Assembly: GCF_001053185.1 (NCBI RefSeq)
Contig: NZ_CSTD01000005.1
Coordinates: 62,001 to 126,000 of the forward strand
Reading direction: 5' to 3'
Source: Mycobacterium bohemicum DSM 44277
GTDB taxonomy: Bacteria > Actinomycetota > Actinomycetes > Mycobacteriales > Mycobacteriaceae
DNA length: 64,000 nt
Shown in pieces: positions 45,445-54,345 of this stretch. The notes beneath the pieces are model-generated. The model was not told the DNA's origin. It did not search any database and worked only from the letters and a program-made list of their open reading frames with translations. Numbering within the stretch: the first letter of the stretch is position 1; every line of letters starts with the position of its first letter. Made by a program: the position numbers and the translations under genes.

Positions 45445-45888
45445 TTAGGGAGCGCGGTTGTCGTATGCCGCGCGGTTGGCCAGTACGTCATCCATGTGGA
45501 CCGGCGCCCAGGTCTTGAGGCCGCGCAACGTTTGGTGCAGTGACAGACCGAGGTCGGTCAGCTCGTAGGAGACGGTGACGGGGACCGTGGGCGTCGCTGT
45601 GCGGGTAATGAGACCATCACGCTCCAAAGAGCGCAGCGTTTGAGTGAGCATCTTATGGCTGACGCCGGCCAATAGGCGGGACAATTCTGAGTAACGCATC
45701 GGGCGCGGCTCACCAGCACAGTGGTCGCCTAGCCGATGAGAGCCGTCACTGCCCAGCGTGGCCAGGATCAGTGTGACCCACTTGTCGGAGATGCGGCCGA
45801 GCAGCTTGTGGCTGGGACATGCCGCCAAGAAAGCGTCATATTCCGCTTTGGCTTGTGCCTTCTGGGCCGCCGCCGTCTTTGTTTCCAT
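45445..45888 (-). CDS. HxlR-family transcriptional regulator
   Basis: 147 residues. The HxlR winged helix is visible: a conserved Cys24 in ACPSHKLLGRISDKWVTLIL, then MRYSELSRLLAGVSHKMLTQTLRSLERDGL. A Cys at this place acts as an electrophile or thiol sensor in YodB/HypR-type members. AGGAGA precedes the ATG. Divergent from the aldo/keto reductase gene, its likely target, across 131 bases containing a palindrome. Confidence 0.92.
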   Translation of the reverse strand: METKTAAAQKAQAKAEYDAFLAACPSHKLLGRISDKWVTLILATLGSDGSHRLGDHCAGEPRPMRYSELSRLLAGVSHKMLTQTLRSLERDGLITRTATPTVPVTVSYELTDLGLSLHQTLRGLKTWAPVHMDDVLANRAAYDNRAP

Positions 45889-45919
45889 CGAGGTCTCCTC
45901 TCACGCCGAGGTGTGTTAG

Positions 45920-45933
45920 GCACTCCAAAGTGC
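45920..45933. promoter_or_regulatory. Candidate HxlR operator
   Basis: GCACT-CCAA-AGTGC, extended by TA at each end one base away (45917-45936). It lies 32 bases before the hxlR-type start and 87 before the reductase start, suited to control both. Similar in size to HxlR-family sites. Confidence 0.5.
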
Positions 45934-46019
45934 GTACTTCCTGTCGGCGAGTTACTCACCGATACTCATGCAAGAAGTTCGTGGGCGCCACCGCCCAGCT
46001 CAGCTGGAAAGGCAGAAGT

Positions 46020-46895
46020 ATGAGCACGTCCCCGACAGCTCTTCCCGGCGGCACCTGGAACCTGGGCGGGCTGACCGTCACCCGGTTCGGCTACGGCGCG
46101 ATGCAGCTCGCCGGCCCCGGGGTGGTGGGACCGCCCGCCGACCACGGCAGCGCCCTGGCCGTGCTGCGCGAGGTCATCGAAGTCGGAATCACCCACATCG
46201 ACACCTCTAACGCCTATGGACCGCGCGTCACCAACCAGCTGATCCATGAAGCCCTGCACCCATACCCCGAATCACTTCACATCGTGACCAAGGTCGGCGC
46301 GAACCGCGACCAGCAGGGTGGCTGGCCCCCGGCTCGAAAGCCCGAGGATGTGCGCCGCTCCGTTTACGAGAACCTGGAAACGCTCGGTGTAGAGGCCCTC
46401 GGCGTGGTAAATCTGCGACTCGGTAACGCCGCCGGATCCCAATCCGGCTCGCTCGCAGAGCCGTTCGAGACGCTCGCCGAACTCCAGCAACAGGGAATGA
46501 TCCAGCACCTCGGCGTGAGCAACGCGACGGCCGAACAAGTTACCGAGGCGCAGGCGATTGCGCCGATCGTGTGCGTGCAGAACGCGTACAACCTCACCTA
46601 CCGCCAAGACGATGAGCTGATCGACTCGCTTGCTGCACAGGACATCGCCTATGTGCCCTTCTTCCCCCTAGGAGGATTTAGTCCGCTGAAGTCTTCGGCC
46701 CTGACGGCCGTAGCCGCCCGGCACGACGCGACGCCAATGTCGGTCGCCCTCGCTTGGCTGCTGTACCGGGCACCCAACATCCTGCTGATTGCGGGCACCT
46801 CATCGGCGGCGCACCTGCGCGAGAACATTGCCGGAGCGCGACTCTCGCTCTCCGACAAGGACATCGCCGAGCTCGACAAGTTCGGCCACGAGTGA
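46020..46895 (+). CDS. Aldo/keto reductase
   Basis: 291 residues of AKR barrel. HIDTSNAYG (about 60-68) holds the catalytic Asp and Tyr, TKVGANRD supplies the Lys, and IQHLGVSNATAEQV and the final cofactor region (LLIAGTSSAAHLRENI) are typical of the YghZ/YdhF-like group. It reduces aldehydes or ketones with NADPH. ATG at 46020 directly follows GGCAGAAGT. Likely under the divergent HxlR regulator. Confidence 0.92.
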   Translation: MSTSPTALPGGTWNLGGLTVTRFGYGAMQLAGPGVVGPPADHGSALAVLREVIEVGITHIDTSNAYGPRVTNQLIHEALHPYPESLHIVTKVGANRDQQGGWPPARKPEDVRRSVYENLETLGVEALGVVNLRLGNAAGSQSGSLAEPFETLAELQQQGMIQHLGVSNATAEQVTEAQAIAPIVCVQNAYNLTYRQDDELIDSLAAQDIAYVPFFPLGGFSPLKSSALTAVAARHDATPMSVALAWLLYRAPNILLIAGTSSAAHLRENIAGARLSLSDKDIAELDKFGHE

Positions 46896-47094
46896 GGCAA
46901 TTCGCGTGGACGCTCCGACCTACGCGTATGCCTTCTGACCTCTCGCAGCCACCCCGATGGCGCAACCTGCAAGCCCGCGGCGCGTCGATGAGGCGGTTGT
47001 GGAATCGCTGCGAACATCAGGGCGACCCAACGGCGCTCAACCTGGCCAGCCGTCAGCGGTTCATCCGCTTGCGAATGTGCCCGCCTCGCTGCGA

Positions 47095-47334
47095 AATCCA
47101 CCCACCCCAATCTGGCAGGACCTGTTGGGCATGCCTGTGCACCGGGTGGTCATGCTGATGTCGGTCAGCATCCTGTTGGCGGTGGGATCGGACTACAACC
47201 CGCTGCTGGTGTCCCGATTTGAGGAGTGGATCCACGCCGCGTTGAAGACCGGCATCATCCGCTCAATGGCAGGCACGGGCGGCGTGGTCCACGCCGACTG
47301 GCTTCGCTCGTCGCCGCCACTACGGCCGCGATGA
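47095..47334 (+). pseudogene. Fragment of an MmpL-family transporter
   Basis: An open frame encodes LLAVGSDYNPLLVSRFEEWI then HAALKTGIIRSMAGTGGVV, the unmistakable MmpL segment near TM10-11 (usually GSDYNLLLVSR and TGIIRAMAGSG). Only about 70 residues are left before unrelated sequence and a stop; the rest of the roughly 950-residue protein is absent. Remnant of a deletion or insertion. Confidence 0.75.
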
Positions 47335-47741
47335 CGCTCAGCAACGCAAAGCACTCTGAATAGAGATTGTCGCGCAGCGGTTGTTTCCTGACCGGCCAAG
47401 GACACTTTCGGTTCACTCCCGCTCTGACTGGTCCGGTGAATCCTCGGCAAAGATTGCGTGCTAATTGCAGGTAGCGACCGCTTGGCGAGCGTACTGTGCG
47501 AGCCCAGGGGCGGCCACGGAACGGAGCTCTGATGCCTGCCGCGCGATGACTCTTGAACTCCACGCGCCGCCGATTGTGGCTGAGTTGCGCTAAACCGACT
47601 CCGACAGTGTTGACGGCAACCCATCGCAGACCTTCTCTCACCCGCGCGGTATGCGGCTCCCGAAGCATCTCCGAGCGGCGCCGGTGCGCGTGAGGGCATC
47701 CCGGATCCCCTATACGTTGCACAGAAAGGTTGAACTGACAT
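47335..47741. other. Region upstream of the amine-oxidase-like gene
   Basis: 407 bases, no supported gene. It contains the promoter of the downstream FAD gene. AAAGG (about 47727) is its probable ribosome site. Confidence 0.55.
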
Positions 47742-49943
47742 ATGAACACGTCGCAGCCCGAGGTCACCGCGGAAGCCAAATCGAAAGAGTCGATCGCCAT
47801 AGTCGGCGGCGGAATCACCGGCTTGTTCAGTGCTTATGTCCTTGCACACGAAGGCTATTCCGTCGACTTGATGGAGTCCTCCGATGAGTTCGGCGGACGT
47901 ATCCGGTCTTTCCTGCTGCACCGGGACCTGATGGACGAGGCCGAGAATCAGGAACGAGAGAGCAAGCCGCACAGCGTCAAAGACAATGCCGTCATCAACG
48001 AGCTCGATGTCGTCGACGGACGGTACGAGAACCTCGAGTTCTGCGCTGAATTCGGTCCGATGCGAATCGAACTCGAAGTCCAGGTGTTATTGGGATTCCT
48101 CCTCGAGCACTTGGGCATTCTCGATCACAGGCAAAAAGGCACGCGCACCAAGGGCGATAGGGATTCCGCTGAGAACATCAAGGTGCGTTTGAAGGCAGCA
48201 CACCTTGAGCCGTTTCCGTCGTTCACCTCGCCGGTATCAGATGAAGACCCGGTCTACCAGCTGCGGCCAGACGAGGAGAATAAGAGCCCGCTCGAATTGA
48301 TGAACCTGGCGCTGTGCCGTGCCGTGGTCCACAGCTTCATCGTCGAGGACGAGCGTATGCAGGACGTCGACAGGACCAAATGGACCCAACCCGACACCGG
48401 TAAACCCAAAGCCTACAAGCAGAAGCGTGAGGCGTTGATCGCCGAGTTACGGGATGGCGCTGCGGTGCAGGAACCGCCCGGGCCGATTTTCACGAGGTGG
48501 GCCAAGACTCTTCGCGAGGACGACTACTGGGTGATCGCGCGGTACGGTCATATCAAGGTCGACGCTGGCGACGAGTCCGTAGATGTTCCTTTGTACGCCA
48601 TGGGGTTTTGGAATCTCATGTCTATTTACCTGAGTCACAATGCTTTGACTAAAGTCCGCGACCTCGGCACGTTTTATCACCTGCTGCCCGAGAATCCGAA
48701 CGCCGCTCACTGGTTGACCTGGCAGCTGCGGTCCCTGTCGATCAGCAGCCAGCTACAGGGCATCTACGGCGGCATGCAGGCCATCATCGCGAGCCTGCTC
48801 CACAAAATGAACTACCCGCCCTCGCCGGGCCTGGGCGGTGGGCCGGGAGTGTGCACCGTAGGCAAGGGGGAGATCCGTCTACATTTGAACGCACACGTCG
48901 CCACGATCGGCCGGCCCGAAACAGGGAGTGGACTCGGGCTCACATTCGCAAAAGGAGGAGAGCACGCGCGCGCCGATTACAGCCGGGTGATACTCGCCCT
49001 GCCGAAATCACCAGCGCACGAAATCGTCATGGCGAGTCAGGTTCTCAGGGACGCCCACAACCAACTCGAGGGCGAACGCTATGCCGCGCTCCCCACGATT
49101 CTCGATTCGTCCTTCGGGTTTCCCATGGTCAAGACATTCTTCGTGGTCCGCGACCGCTGGTGGGAGGAAACCAAACGCACCAACTGGTTCGCCACGCGAT
49201 TCCCCACCCGCGAAGTCCACTACTGGAAAAGCCGCGACCCGAACAGCCGTCGCGGCATGGTCATGCTCTACACCGACCGGCCCGCATCGTCATTCTGGGC
49301 CAACTACGTACCTGCCGGCCCACAGAATGATGTCGAAGAGCTCTGCCTCCCCAAACCACCGAAACCGAAGGACGGCAAGGACGCGACAGACGATCAGAAG
49401 CGTGAGGAACCGGTCGACAAGAACCGCAAGATGATTCGCGCACGCCTCAAACAGCGTCTCGTGCAATACATTAACGACAATCACGTGCCCGATATCACTG
49501 AAGCCGACATCATCTGGTGCGGCATCATGGACTGGGGTCGGATGCCCTACGGCGCCGGCAATCACGCGTGGCGACCCGAGCGGCCGTTCTGGCAGGCCAT
49601 GGCAGACCTCGCCGACATCACGTTAGACAAAACGGCGGGGCCGCACATCCACATCTGCGGTGAGGCCTTTGCCGACTACACCGGCTTCATCGAAGGATCG
49701 CTGCGCTCAGCGACTTACGCGCTGACAAAGATCCTTCAAAAGGCCCCGGGAGAGGGCACCGAGCACGTTGTCCGCAAGATCCTCGGCGCTATTGTGGAAG
49801 ATGGCAAGCTCGAAGAAGCATTCAAGGACACGAAACCGGAAGACCCACCAGCGAAGATCCGAAAGCATGACTACCTCGAAGACTTGGTGTCGTGGGTGGA
49901 CAGCCTAGACACCTGCCGATGGGACCATCCGCCCACGGCGTAG
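47742..49943 (+). CDS. FAD-dependent flavin monoamine oxidase-like enzyme (733 aa)
   Basis: The Rossmann FAD motif IAIVGGGITGLFSAYVLAHE is at about residues 18-37, followed by SSDEFGGRIRS, the classic amine oxidase second motif. The C-terminal FAD motif HICGEAFADYTGFIEGSLRS is at about 645. Large members of this group oxidise amino acids or amines, releasing H2O2; the substrate cannot be told. Much longer than plain amine oxidases (about 450), with extra charged inserts (e.g. residues 530-560). Third codon positions are less G/C-rich than in the core genes, suggesting acquisition. Alone between two gene-poor stretches. Confidence 0.82.
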   Translation: MNTSQPEVTAEAKSKESIAIVGGGITGLFSAYVLAHEGYSVDLMESSDEFGGRIRSFLLHRDLMDEAENQERESKPHSVKDNAVINELDVVDGRYENLEFCAEFGPMRIELEVQVLLGFLLEHLGILDHRQKGTRTKGDRDSAENIKVRLKAAHLEPFPSFTSPVSDEDPVYQLRPDEENKSPLELMNLALCRAVVHSFIVEDERMQDVDRTKWTQPDTGKPKAYKQKREALIAELRDGAAVQEPPGPIFTRWAKTLREDDYWVIARYGHIKVDAGDESVDVPLYAMGFWNLMSIYLSHNALTKVRDLGTFYHLLPENPNAAHWLTWQLRSLSISSQLQGIYGGMQAIIASLLHKMNYPPSPGLGGGPGVCTVGKGEIRLHLNAHVATIGRPETGSGLGLTFAKGGEHARADYSRVILALPKSPAHEIVMASQVLRDAHNQLEGERYAALPTILDSSFGFPMVKTFFVVRDRWWEETKRTNWFATRFPTREVHYWKSRDPNSRRGMVMLYTDRPASSFWANYVPAGPQNDVEELCLPKPPKPKDGKDATDDQKREEPVDKNRKMIRARLKQRLVQYINDNHVPDITEADIIWCGIMDWGRMPYGAGNHAWRPERPFWQAMADLADITLDKTAGPHIHICGEAFADYTGFIEGSLRSATYALTKILQKAPGEGTEHVVRKILGAIVEDGKLEEAFKDTKPEDPPAKIRKHDYLEDLVSWVDSLDTCRWDHPPTA

Positions 49944-50543
49944 GCTCCACGATCCGATAACGGTGCCGGGGGCCCTCCGCCGACGCCTGCAGCTTCGGGT
50001 GTCCCCCTCGGGCCAGGGAGTTGTCGCAGGCCGCGGGTGTGCGGGCACCCGCGCACCGGTATTTGAGATAAATCGTTCTCCGTCGCAGCATCGCCGACGA
50101 GCAGCGCGCGCGGGGCCAACTGAGCATGGGCTCGGACGATCACGCTGCCCGCCGATCATCGTCGGACTAACGTCTAAGCTCGCATCGAGACAAATTCGCA
50201 CGCAATCGTCGAACTTCTTTGGCCGCAAGTAATTTGGCGACGTGCTTACTGCACATAATGAGCGCCCCGATACGTGTCAGTGACAGGATGTGGCCGGCCC
50301 TGCCGGGAAGGGCCCACGTCGTCACCATTTTCGATGAAGGGCACCTCGCGATCGGCTCGTGTCAGCTAAGTTCGCTGTTCGCCGCGTCCGCCCCATCCCG
50401 TCGTCAGCCCGCCAAGGTCTCGGTTTCGACCACGCGGCTTACGCCTTGGCCACGTGGTTGTCGTGGCTACCCACCGCCGGGATCGGTCCACGGTCAGAAG
50501 CAGGGGCGATGGCGAACGGACGCTAATCGTTAGCTGCCGCGGT
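49944..50543. other. Gene-poor stretch
   Basis: 600 bases without a supported gene. Frames are short and of mixed composition. No hairpin or repeat stood out. Probably degraded sequence between two accessory units. Confidence 0.55.
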
Positions 50544-51236
50544 TCATGAGGAGTGGTTGGCCGCGGCGAGCAGTATCTCGGTGACGCTATCGGGGTTGGT
50601 GAGCATTGGTAAGTGGTCGGCATCGACGGAGTGGATGGTTGCGTTCATTCGGGTGGCGACGAAGTGCTGGGTTTCTGCGGCGATCATGCGATCGTTTTCG
50701 GCGATGAAGGACCAGCTCGGCAGATCTTTCCAGGCGGGCCGCGGGGCGGGTGCGGAGATGCATGATGGCGAGAGGGGACGCTGGACTGCGGCGAGCATGG
50801 CGCATTGTTCAGGGCTGGCGTTTTGTGCGAATGCTGCTGCGAAAGCGCTGTGCGGCAACCAAATCAAGCCGTGACGATCTGGCTCCAGGGCAGGGGCGAG
50901 ACGATGGGCAGGAGCGCGGTGAAACAGACTGGCGACGGTTTCACCCTCGTCGGGTGCGATCGCGGCGACGTAGACCAAAGCTGTCACCGAATCGGTATGT
51001 GCCGCGCTGATGACCGCGCCGGCGTACGCGTGACCGCCGAGAACGGTTCGCCCCGGGATGCGCTCGAGAACTCGGTTAAGCGCTGCGATGTCCTCGCCGA
51101 ACGAGGTCAGCGGTAGGGGTGCTGCGACGACGTTGTGGCCGCGCTGCTGTAGTTGATGGATGACGGGTGCCCAGCTGGAGCTGTCGGCCCACGCGGCATG
51201 GACCAGGACGAAGGTTGTGTCGGTTGTCATCGTCAT
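50544..51236 (-). CDS. Alpha/beta-hydrolase fold protein with Ala at the nucleophile position
   Basis: 230 residues, the size and pattern of the EstA-like small hydrolases (FVLVHAAWADSSSWAPVI near the start). The elbow is GGHAYAGAV: the usual Ser (GHSYGG) is Ala70. The acid (AENDRMI) and His (DADHLPML) places are kept. Either a non-hydrolytic member or one using another residue. ATG at 51236 overlaps the stop of the upstream hydrolase gene as ATGA. Confidence 0.85.
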   Translation of the reverse strand: MTMTTDTTFVLVHAAWADSSSWAPVIHQLQQRGHNVVAAPLPLTSFGEDIAALNRVLERIPGRTVLGGHAYAGAVISAAHTDSVTALVYVAAIAPDEGETVASLFHRAPAHRLAPALEPDRHGLIWLPHSAFAAAFAQNASPEQCAMLAAVQRPLSPSCISAPAPRPAWKDLPSWSFIAENDRMIAAETQHFVATRMNATIHSVDADHLPMLTNPDSVTEILLAAANHSS

Positions 51237-52090
51237 TCCGCCGCGAAGGTGGCGGCCATCAGTGTTTCAATCTGCAGCGCGATTTCATCGAGTTCTTCTT
51301 CCAGTGCGAAGTGGCCGGTGTCGAGCAGCACCACCTCGGCGTCGGGAACGTCGTTGCGGTAGGCCTGGGCGCCGGCTGGGATGAAGAACGGGTCGTTCGC
51401 GCCCCAGATCGCCAGCAGTGCGGGTTGGCGGCGGCGCAGCCATGCCTGCCACTGTGGGTAGCGGGGCGGGTTGTTCTGGTAGTCCCACAGCAGGGCCTTC
51501 ATGTAGGCGGCGCGGCCGGGACGGTCCAGCACGAGCTGATCGGCCAGTGCCTGCTCGGGGTCGATGTGTTCGACGTCGCGGGCGCCGGCCTGCCACTGAT
51601 GCTGAGTCCCGGCCAGGCTGACGAACCAGTCGACAGTCGCCTCACCGGCATCCTTATCGGCCCACCACTCCGCTAACGGGGCGACGCCCGGTCCGAAACC
51701 CTCGGTGTAGGCGTTGCCGTTTTGGGTGATGACCGCGCGGACCCGCTCGTCGTGGTCGAGGGCAATACGAAATCCGACCGGCGCACCGAAGTCGAACATG
51801 TACACCGCATAGTCGCCGATGCCGAGCGCGTCGATGGTCGCGGCGGTGACCACCGCCAGATCGTCGAAGGTGGGCTCATCAGGCAGCGGGTCAGAGGAAC
51901 CAAAACCGGGGTAGTCGATCGCGACGACATGCCAGTGGTTGGCCAGCAGGTCGATGAGCCGCACGTACGCTCGGGTGCTCGACGGATATCCGGGCAACAG
52001 CACCAGGGTCGGTCGCGATCGATCACCGGACTCACGAACAAAAACCCCTAGACCGTCGACATTGATCCTCTTGTGGCTGATGACACCCAT
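51233..52090 (-). CDS. Epoxide hydrolase/haloalkane dehalogenase-like alpha/beta hydrolase
   Basis: 285 residues from ATG 52090 (another ATG at 52108 is possible). The nucleophile is Asp100 in YMFDFGAPVGF, as in epoxide hydrolases and dehalogenases rather than esterases. The oxyanion region is LLPGYPSSTRAY and the base His is in LDTGHFALEEE. It leads the two-gene hydrolase operon and is divergent from the CGNR regulator gene. Confidence 0.87.
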   Translation of the reverse strand: MGVISHKRINVDGLGVFVRESGDRSRPTLVLLPGYPSSTRAYVRLIDLLANHWHVVAIDYPGFGSSDPLPDEPTFDDLAVVTAATIDALGIGDYAVYMFDFGAPVGFRIALDHDERVRAVITQNGNAYTEGFGPGVAPLAEWWADKDAGEATVDWFVSLAGTQHQWQAGARDVEHIDPEQALADQLVLDRPGRAAYMKALLWDYQNNPPRYPQWQAWLRRRQPALLAIWGANDPFFIPAGAQAYRNDVPDAEVVLLDTGHFALEEELDEIALQIETLMAATFAAE

Positions 52091-52140
52091 CGCGACACAT
52101 GCCCCCATCGACTCATGTAACTGTTGAAAATGTATATCAG

Positions 52141-52190
52141 AGGTTACGCAGCCGCTTGATAACCTGTCAACTTGTACCTGAGGGGTTACC
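52141..52190. promoter_or_regulatory. Candidate operator: AGGTTA boxes between hydrolase operon and CGNR gene
   Basis: AGGTTA (52141-52146) and its inverse TAACCT (52160-52165) are 13 bases apart, and a third related box GGTTACC lies at 52184-52190. All sit in the 133-base divergent promoter region. Likely target of the CGNR protein. Confidence 0.45.
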
Positions 52191-52223
52191 AGTGCTTCGG
52201 CGATCCGCCGGGAGGTGAGGCTG

Positions 52224-52829
52224 ATGCAGCCGCTCGATCTCATCGTCGGCCTCGCAGGACACCCTGCCCTGGAACTGCTGAACAGCCGGGCCACACCGTC
52301 CCCGGGTGCAGAGCCCATCGAATTGATCGGAAACGGCGCTGATTATCTTCAGTGGCTCGCGCGCACGGAACTCATCGATCACGACGACCTCGTAGTACTC
52401 GAGGATCTGTTCCACGCTGATCAACTCGACGCTGCCGCCGCGGACGCCCGTACTCTTCGGGAAAAGCTGCGGCCGCTTCTGCTGGCCTGGACCGGCGAAA
52501 AGCCGGTGCCATTCCCCGCAGATGTGATCGACGAGCTCAATGCGCTGCTGTCCCAGGATCGCCGATACACCCAACTCAACCCCGACAACGACGACACGAT
52601 GATGCTGCATGAGCGGCGGCACTGGGAGCAGCCCACCCAGCTTCTGGTCCCCTCCGCACAAGCCTGGGCGCACCTGCTCGTCGACGCCGACCCGACCCTG
52701 ATCCGGCAATGCCCTGGTTGCACCATTATCTTTTACGACCGCACCAAAGCCCACCGCCGGCGGTGGTGTTCCATGGCACTGTGCGGCAACCGCGCCAAAG
52801 TACGGCGCCACCGAACATCCGCCGGCTGA
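52224..52829 (+). CDS. ABATE/CGNR zinc-finger transcriptional regulator
   Basis: 201 residues. An N-terminal ABATE (ligand-binding) domain is followed by a C-terminal zinc finger: CPGC, then YDRTKAHRRRWCSMALCGNR, the diagnostic CGNR motif with its Arg/His-rich DNA-contacting tail. ATG at 52224 is best placed behind GGGAGGTGAGG; a GTG at 52215 is the alternative. Divergent from the two-hydrolase operon, which it probably controls. Confidence 0.9.
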   Translation: MQPLDLIVGLAGHPALELLNSRATPSPGAEPIELIGNGADYLQWLARTELIDHDDLVVLEDLFHADQLDAAAADARTLREKLRPLLLAWTGEKPVPFPADVIDELNALLSQDRRYTQLNPDNDDTMMLHERRHWEQPTQLLVPSAQAWAHLLVDADPTLIRQCPGCTIIFYDRTKAHRRRWCSMALCGNRAKVRRHRTSAG

Positions 52830-52886
52830 TACACCAACGGGACAACGTGAACCGCCGCCGGCAGCGGCCCAATCGCCGGCAAGGGA

Positions 52887-53603
52887 TCACGTCAGATGCT
52901 GGCCGCCGTCGACCTTCAGCGTCACACCGCTTAGAAATGTGTTCGTCATCGCGAAAAGCACGGCATCGGCCACCTCCTCGGCCGTCCCTATCCGCTGCGC
53001 CAAGTTGGTGCGGCTCGCGTTCCCGAAGTGGTCGCGCTTGCCCTGTTCGCCCAGCGAATCCCACGCGCCGGAGTCAATGACACCCGGAGAGATCGCATTG
53101 ACCCGGATCGGAGCTAGCTCGACAGCCAACGAGCGCGTCAAAAAGTCGACCGCACCGTCGGTGATCGCCACCCCAAGAAAGCCGACATTGATCTTGAAAG
53201 CGGGAAACCCCGAAAAAAGGACGAACGACCCATCCCGATTGATCTGTGCCGCGAAGCGTTTCGCCAGCATCATCGGCCCAAGCACCTTGGTATCAAACGA
53301 TTTCAGCAGGCTCGCACGCTCCAGCGCATCAAGTCTTCCCCGTGCGCGCGCCGAGACCGCCGACACGACATGGTCAACAAGCCCTACTCGCTGTGCGAGG
53401 GCCGCGATCGACGAATCATCGGTCACGTCCACAATCTCGGCATCGATACCTGGGTCCTGGTAAGCGGCTGCCAATCGGGCCTTGTCGCGCCCGGCAACCA
53501 CGACTCGAGCGCCCTCAGAACGGGCCACAACCGTGACGGCACGCGCAATACCACCCCCTTGCCCCACCACGACAACGGTCTTACCCCGCAACGTCTCGCC
53601 CAC
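52887..53603 (-). CDS. SDR-family protein lacking the catalytic Tyr/Lys
   Basis: 238 residues with the SDR frame: a Gly-rich cofactor loop (GQGGGIAR, 15-22), the conserved Ser131 region, and late RVNAISPGVIDSGAW and FLSGVTLKVDGGQHL. At the usual YxxxK the sequence is VAITD (Val145, Asp149), so proton transfer as in normal SDRs is unlikely. The first Gly motif is also unusual (VGQGGG for TGxxxG). It may bind a nucleotide or act as a scaffold or sensor. GTG start at 53603. Confidence 0.85.
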   Translation of the reverse strand: MGETLRGKTVVVVGQGGGIARAVTVVARSEGARVVVAGRDKARLAAAYQDPGIDAEIVDVTDDSSIAALAQRVGLVDHVVSAVSARARGRLDALERASLLKSFDTKVLGPMMLAKRFAAQINRDGSFVLFSGFPAFKINVGFLGVAITDGAVDFLTRSLAVELAPIRVNAISPGVIDSGAWDSLGEQGKRDHFGNASRTNLAQRIGTAEEVADAVLFAMTNTFLSGVTLKVDGGQHLT

Positions 53604-53829
53604 TCTACAAACCCCTTTCTGCTGCGCCGCGCCAATGGCTTTGTGCTGTGCCGCTGAGGAAGTCGTCGACGAGATAAGCCATTTTCAGCAAGCGGGCCCG
53701 ACGCGAAGTCGCCCGTGCCCGACCATGATGTGAACCCAGGAAGGAGCAGAATCGTCGGCGCGTTGGCGGATCGAGCGCCACTCGATCGATACCACGCAGA
53801 TGTTCTGCGACGTCCGCGCCGCAGCGGCC

Positions 53830-54345
53830 TCAGCCGGGATGGCGCGCCGGCTCAATCTTGCCGGTGTCGATGAATTGGCGGTGTCGTATAATCTTGTGGC
53901 CCTGGAGTTCCCAGATGTGGGAGTAGTCAACCTCCACATGTTTACCGGTCGCACGGTTCGTTCCCGTGAACCGCCCGACCGATACGACTTTATCGCCGTC
54001 GCAGATGAATTCGTGCGGTGTGAGCGTGTACGGTTCCCACTCTTGCATTGCCGGTACCAGCATGCCCTCAAGGACTTTTTGCGGGCCGCGGCCGGCGACC
54101 TTGTAGTCCATCATGGTGATCCACTCAATGTCGTCAGACATCAGGTCGAGAGCGCCGCCTGGATCGCCGGCAGTCAACTTTGCGTAGAGTTCCTTGACGA
54201 TCTCGACGGGCGCCCGGCGGCTCGCAGTCCTTGCTTCAGGTTCCGAGCCCGGTACCGCTAGCGGTTCGTGGTCGCGCGTCAAGGCTTCACGAACCTTGTG
54301 CGATGTCCGGTCGACACCCTCCGTGGCTGCTGCAACCCTCCGCAC
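53830..54345 (-). CDS. SnoaL-like (NTF2 superfamily) protein
   Basis: 171 residues from GTG 54345. The NTF2-like domain begins at about residue 45 (PVEIVKELYAKLTAGDPGGA), with LMSDDIEWITMMDY and VGRFTGTNRATGKHVEVDYS. Family members are isomerases, hydroxylases or pure binders. The first 40 residues look poorly conserved, so the real start may be later. No recognised partner. The 226 bases between this stop and 53604 hold nothing clear. Confidence 0.75.
   Translation of the reverse strand: MRRVAAATEGVDRTSHKVREALTRDHEPLAVPGSEPEARTASRRAPVEIVKELYAKLTAGDPGGALDLMSDDIEWITMMDYKVAGRGPQKVLEGMLVPAMQEWEPYTLTPHEFICDGDKVVSVGRFTGTNRATGKHVEVDYSHIWELQGHKIIRHRQFIDTGKIEPARHPG

Noticed and set aside
46896..47094. 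Extension of the MmpL piece toward the aldo/keto reductase
   Set aside because: The upstream residues do not resemble MmpL, so only 47095-47334 is assigned.
50219..50533. 104-codon plus-strand frame in the gene-poor stretch
   Set aside because: Composition is random-like and overlapping frames exist on the other strand; no support.
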